Part shown: piece after piece, positions 61,748-64,000 of the stretch
Position numbering within the stretch: the stretch's first letter is position 1
Layout: each line of letters begins with the position of its first letter
NCBI RefSeq assembly: GCF_900167025.1
Contig: NZ_FUXC01000005.1
Location: 62,001-126,000, forward strand
Direction: 5' to 3'
DNA from: Treponema berlinense
Lineage (GTDB): Bacteria; Spirochaetota; Spirochaetia; Treponematales; Treponemataceae
Length of the DNA stretch: 64,000 nt
Notes under the pieces: model-generated
What the model saw: only the letters and a program-made list of their open reading frames with translations
Databases searched by the model: none
Told to the model about the DNA's origin: nothing
Made by a program: the position numbers and the translations under genes

Positions 61748-61839
61748 AAAACTTAGCCCGGATCGCCACGGAAAGACCGGACGAGCGGAGCGAAGGAGGA
61801 CTTGCAGTAAGAGCCGGATAAGACGGAAAATTGCGCTCC
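61748..61839 (-). repeat. Structured dispersed repeat R1 family, copy 5 (divergent)
   Basis: On the minus strand it begins GGAGCGCAATTTTC, identical to the first 14 bases of the core of copies 1 and 2, and ends GCGATCCGGGCTAAGTTTT. The outer arm is CCGG/CCGG, again different yet paired. The interior is divergent and its apical hairpin is not clear. Confidence 0.6.
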
Positions 61840-61919
61840 AAAATAAAAACTGACAAAATTTCAAAAATCTGTTACTCTATATAAGAACAAAATATTACTG
61901 AAAACGGACACAAAAAAAA

Positions 61920-62825
61920 ATGATTTCTGGAATTTTAATTGAAGGTTTTATTTACGGCATTATGGTTTTGGGCGTTTTTATGACATTTCGCGTCCTTAAC
62001 TTTTGCGACATGACGGTTGACGGCTCTTTTCCGATGGGCGCGTGTATTCTTGCTGCCTGCCTTACGCACGGAATTTCGCCTTCCTGCGCGCTTTTGATTG
62101 CCTTTTGCGGCGGCGCGGTTGCCGGTCTTTTTACCACTTTGATTTATTCAAAACTGCGGATTCCTGACCTTTTAGCCGGAATTCTGGTTATGACAATGCT
62201 TTATTCCGTGAACCTGCGGATTATGTCGAACCACGCAAATGTTTCTTTTTTGCGGCTCAATACGATTTTTAAAAGTCTTTCCGGGGCTTTTCCTGCTGCC
62301 GGCGACTGGGCAATCGTGATTTTTATTGCGGTTTTTGTTGCAATCCTTACTTTTTTGCTCAACACTTTTTTTTCGACGGATTTTGGTTTGACGATGGGCG
62401 CTTTAGGTTCTAATCCGCAGATGGTGATTAGCCAGGGTGTTGACCCGCGTTTTGTGCGTGCGGTTGGAATTTGCCTTGGAGACGCAATGGCCGCACTTTC
62501 TGGAGCTATGTTTGCAATGTATCAGGGGTTTGCCGATGTTGGAAGCGGAACTGGAGTTGTGGTATCGGGACTTGCTTCTCTTATGCTTGGTGAATTTTTG
62601 ATTCGTTCAAACAAAATCGGCTGGCAGACTTTCCGTGTAATTCTCGGTTCGATTTTGTACCGCGCTCTTATGTACGTTGCCCGGCGTTATGGAAGCGTTG
62701 TTGGGCTTGGGCCGAACGACTTAAAACTTATTACCGGACTTTTAATCATCGTCTGCCTGATAATTTCAAAAACGAATATTAGCGCATATTTTAAGGAACA
62801 CTTAAAAAGGCCTTCTGTAAGTTGA
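61920..62825 (+). CDS. ABC transporter permease (COG4120-type)
   Basis: A 301-aa membrane protein with eight or nine helices. It resembles the BPD-transporter permeases of the COG4120 group (VLNFCDMTVDGSFPMGAC, LRIPDLLAGILVMTMLYSVN, VSGLASLMLGEF). The set with the following ATPase and binding protein matches the permease-ATPase-binding protein importers that include the streptococcal tryptophan system TrpXYZ, but the substrate here cannot be told. No Shine-Dalgarno is obvious before the ATG. Confidence 0.88.
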   Translation: MISGILIEGFIYGIMVLGVFMTFRVLNFCDMTVDGSFPMGACILAACLTHGISPSCALLIAFCGGAVAGLFTTLIYSKLRIPDLLAGILVMTMLYSVNLRIMSNHANVSFLRLNTIFKSLSGAFPAAGDWAIVIFIAVFVAILTFLLNTFFSTDFGLTMGALGSNPQMVISQGVDPRFVRAVGICLGDAMAALSGAMFAMYQGFADVGSGTGVVVSGLASLMLGEFLIRSNKIGWQTFRVILGSILYRALMYVARRYGSVVGLGPNDLKLITGLLIIVCLIISKTNISAYFKEHLKRPSVS

Positions 62826-62889
62826 AAATTGGGAAAAACAATAAAGACCAATAGAGAACTTTGTCTAAACTTCATTATGGGAGAAAACG

Positions 62890-63684
62890 ATGCTTGAATT
62901 AAAAGATATTGGAATTACATTTAATGCGCATACGCCTGACGAAAACAAGGCTTTGTCAGGAATAAATTTAAAAATTAACCGCGGAGATTTTATAACTGTA
63001 ATTGGTTCAAACGGAGCCGGAAAATCAACTCTCTACAACATAATTGCAGGAACCTTAAAGCCAACTGCCGGAAAAATTTTTCTTGAACAGAACGGTTCTG
63101 TCCGCGATATAACAGGTGATCCTGAGTACAAGCGCGCACGCTACATTGGACGCATTTTTCAAAATCCTCTTTTGGGAACAGCCGGAAAAATGAAGCTAGA
63201 AGACAATATGGTGATTTCCAGCAAAAAAGGAAACAAAGGCTTAAAAATTTCGCTGAACAACCGTCTTCGCGAGCAGTTCCGCGAACAGCTTAAAGAGCTC
63301 AATATGGGACTCGAAAACCGCCTAAACGACAATGTTGACCAGTTTTCTGGCGGCCAAAGGCAGGCTCTTACGCTTTTGATGGCGGTTATGAGCAAGCCGG
63401 ATTTGCTTTTGCTTGATGAACACACTGCCGCCCTTGACCCGGCAAATGCAGACCTTGTAATGCAGCTTACCCTCAAATTTACACGCGAAATGGGACTTAC
63501 AACGATGATGGTTACTCATAATATGCAGCATGCGCTCGATTACGGAAACCGCCTCATCATGATGCACAAAGGTCAGATAATTCTGGACATAAACGGCGAG
63601 CAGAAAAAAAATCTTACAATGGAAGACTTAATCGCCCAGTTTAAAAAAATACAGGTTTCAAACGACGCATTGATGCTTCAGTAA
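62890..63684 (+). CDS. ABC transporter ATP-binding protein (COG1101-type)
   Basis: A 264-aa ATPase with Walker A GSNGAGKST near residue 40, the signature motif QFSGGQRQAL near 154, Walker B LLLLDEHTAALD near 174 and the H-loop His in VTHNMQHAL. It powers the importer whose permease lies 64 nt upstream. A GGGAG site precedes the ATG at 62890. Confidence 0.96.
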   Translation: MLELKDIGITFNAHTPDENKALSGINLKINRGDFITVIGSNGAGKSTLYNIIAGTLKPTAGKIFLEQNGSVRDITGDPEYKRARYIGRIFQNPLLGTAGKMKLEDNMVISSKKGNKGLKISLNNRLREQFREQLKELNMGLENRLNDNVDQFSGGQRQALTLLMAVMSKPDLLLLDEHTAALDPANADLVMQLTLKFTREMGLTTMMVTHNMQHALDYGNRLIMMHKGQIILDINGEQKKNLTMEDLIAQFKKIQVSNDALMLQ

Positions 63685-63715
63685 AATAAAAAAAACAGCA
63701 AAAAGAAAATTCTTC

Positions 63716-63745
63716 TTGACATAATGTTTCTATTTATAGTAACAT
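63716..63745 (+). promoter_or_regulatory. Internal promoter before the binding-protein gene
   Basis: TTGACA (63716-63721), an 18-bp spacer and TAACAT (63740-63745), giving a leader of about 26 nt with GGAGGA. It would let the binding protein be expressed above its membrane partners. Confidence 0.6.
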
Positions 63746-63777
63746 TATGAAGTAATCACTTGTTTTGGAGGAACTTT

Positions 63778-64000
63778 ATGAAACTCGTAAATAAAATTGT
63801 TTTTTCTGCAATTGCCGCGGCCTTGCTTTTTGGAACTCTTTCCTGCTCAAAAAAATCAGCAAATTCTGAAAAAAAAGTAAAGATTGGAATTGCAAAAATC
63901 GTTCAGCACGTTGCTTTGGATTCTGTTGAACAGGGCATTGTCGATTATTTAAAAGATAACGGAATTGATGCGGAATACGACTTGCAGAATGCAAACGGCG
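63778..64000 (+). CDS. ABC transporter substrate-binding lipoprotein (start only)
   Basis: The first 74 codons of a gene running off the window. A lipoprotein signal ends at the Cys in FGTLSC, followed by a Ser/Lys linker and the mature start KVKIGIAKIVQHVALDSVEQ, typical of the ABC_sub_bind (COG2984) family. It is the extracellular receptor of the preceding permease and ATPase. Confidence 0.88.
   Translation, partial: MKLVNKIVFSAIAAALLFGTLSCSKKSANSEKKVKIGIAKIVQHVALDSVEQGIVDYLKDNGIDAEYDLQNANG

Noticed and set aside
1-64000. CRISPR arrays, prophage or conjugative element
   Set aside because: No regularly spaced short repeats, cas genes, phage structural genes, integrases or relaxases were seen; the only mobile sequences are the IS1182-like relic, the MITE-like segment and the dispersed repeats.

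Overview
The window looks like chromosomal DNA of a host- or rumen-associated Treponema (spirochaete). The DNA is AT-rich. Spirochaete-typical genes include a five-gene RND efflux operon ending in a PG0541-type small protein, a tripartite tricarboxylate (Tct) operon, an XPB-type helicase with its partner, a DUF2804 gene followed by a large protein I know only as spirochaete-like, and many lipoproteins with relaxed lipoboxes. A secreted pectinesterase points to a plant-fibre-rich gut or rumen habitat. The species is inference.

Layout. 1-7.7 kb: minus-strand efflux operon (tandem-TetR regulator, TolC, adaptor, RND pump, PG0541), with an operator inside its own promoter. 7.7-13.8 kb: tex, then a large lipoprotein plus beta-barrel-like pair. 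13.8-17.2 kb: a LacI-sensor/AraC chimeric regulator and lrgAB. 17.25-22.1 kb: an accessory island made of two modules, each bounded by direct repeats; it holds a transglutaminase-like lipoprotein, a membrane protein, small XRE regulators and a frameshifted nucleotidyltransferase pair. 22.2-24.0 kb: aspS. 24.1-29.0 kb: an XRE regulator diverging from a surface-protein cluster, including a lipoprotein with six InlB-type repeats and a C-terminal SUMF1/C-type-lectin-like domain whose last part resembles a diversity-generating-retroelement variable region. 29.1-34.8 kb: pectinesterase and tctCBA. 35.1-38.4 kb: a 44-aa ORF, pyrB-pyrI-pyrC, and SRP RNA on the minus strand. 38.6-43.0 kb: an orphan TRAP binding protein, a degenerate IS1182-like element and a chemoreceptor. 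43.1-47.5 kb: DUF2804, a 689-aa unknown, EamA and DUF308. 47.6-48.0 kb: tRNA-Ser(UGA), tRNA-Ser(GCU), tRNA-Arg(GCG). 48.1-61.7 kb: mainly housekeeping genes (YkgJ, MATE, MIF, uridine phosphorylase, TrmN6-like, EAL, Na+/dicarboxylate symporter, MgtC, XPB and partner). 61.9-64.0 kb: an ABC importer (permease, ATPase, start of the binding protein).

Two genome-wide patterns stand out. First, a family of roughly 75-145 bp intergenic elements (five copies here) keeps a common architecture while the paired arms change together between copies (compensatory changes), which argues for a conserved folded structure. Second, about nine genes lack a Shine-Dalgarno but carry a promoter whose -10 hexamer ends 6-9 nt before the ATG, so their mRNAs are predicted to be leaderless or nearly so; other genes have strong GGAGG sites. 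All functional calls are from reading the sequence; no database search was run.
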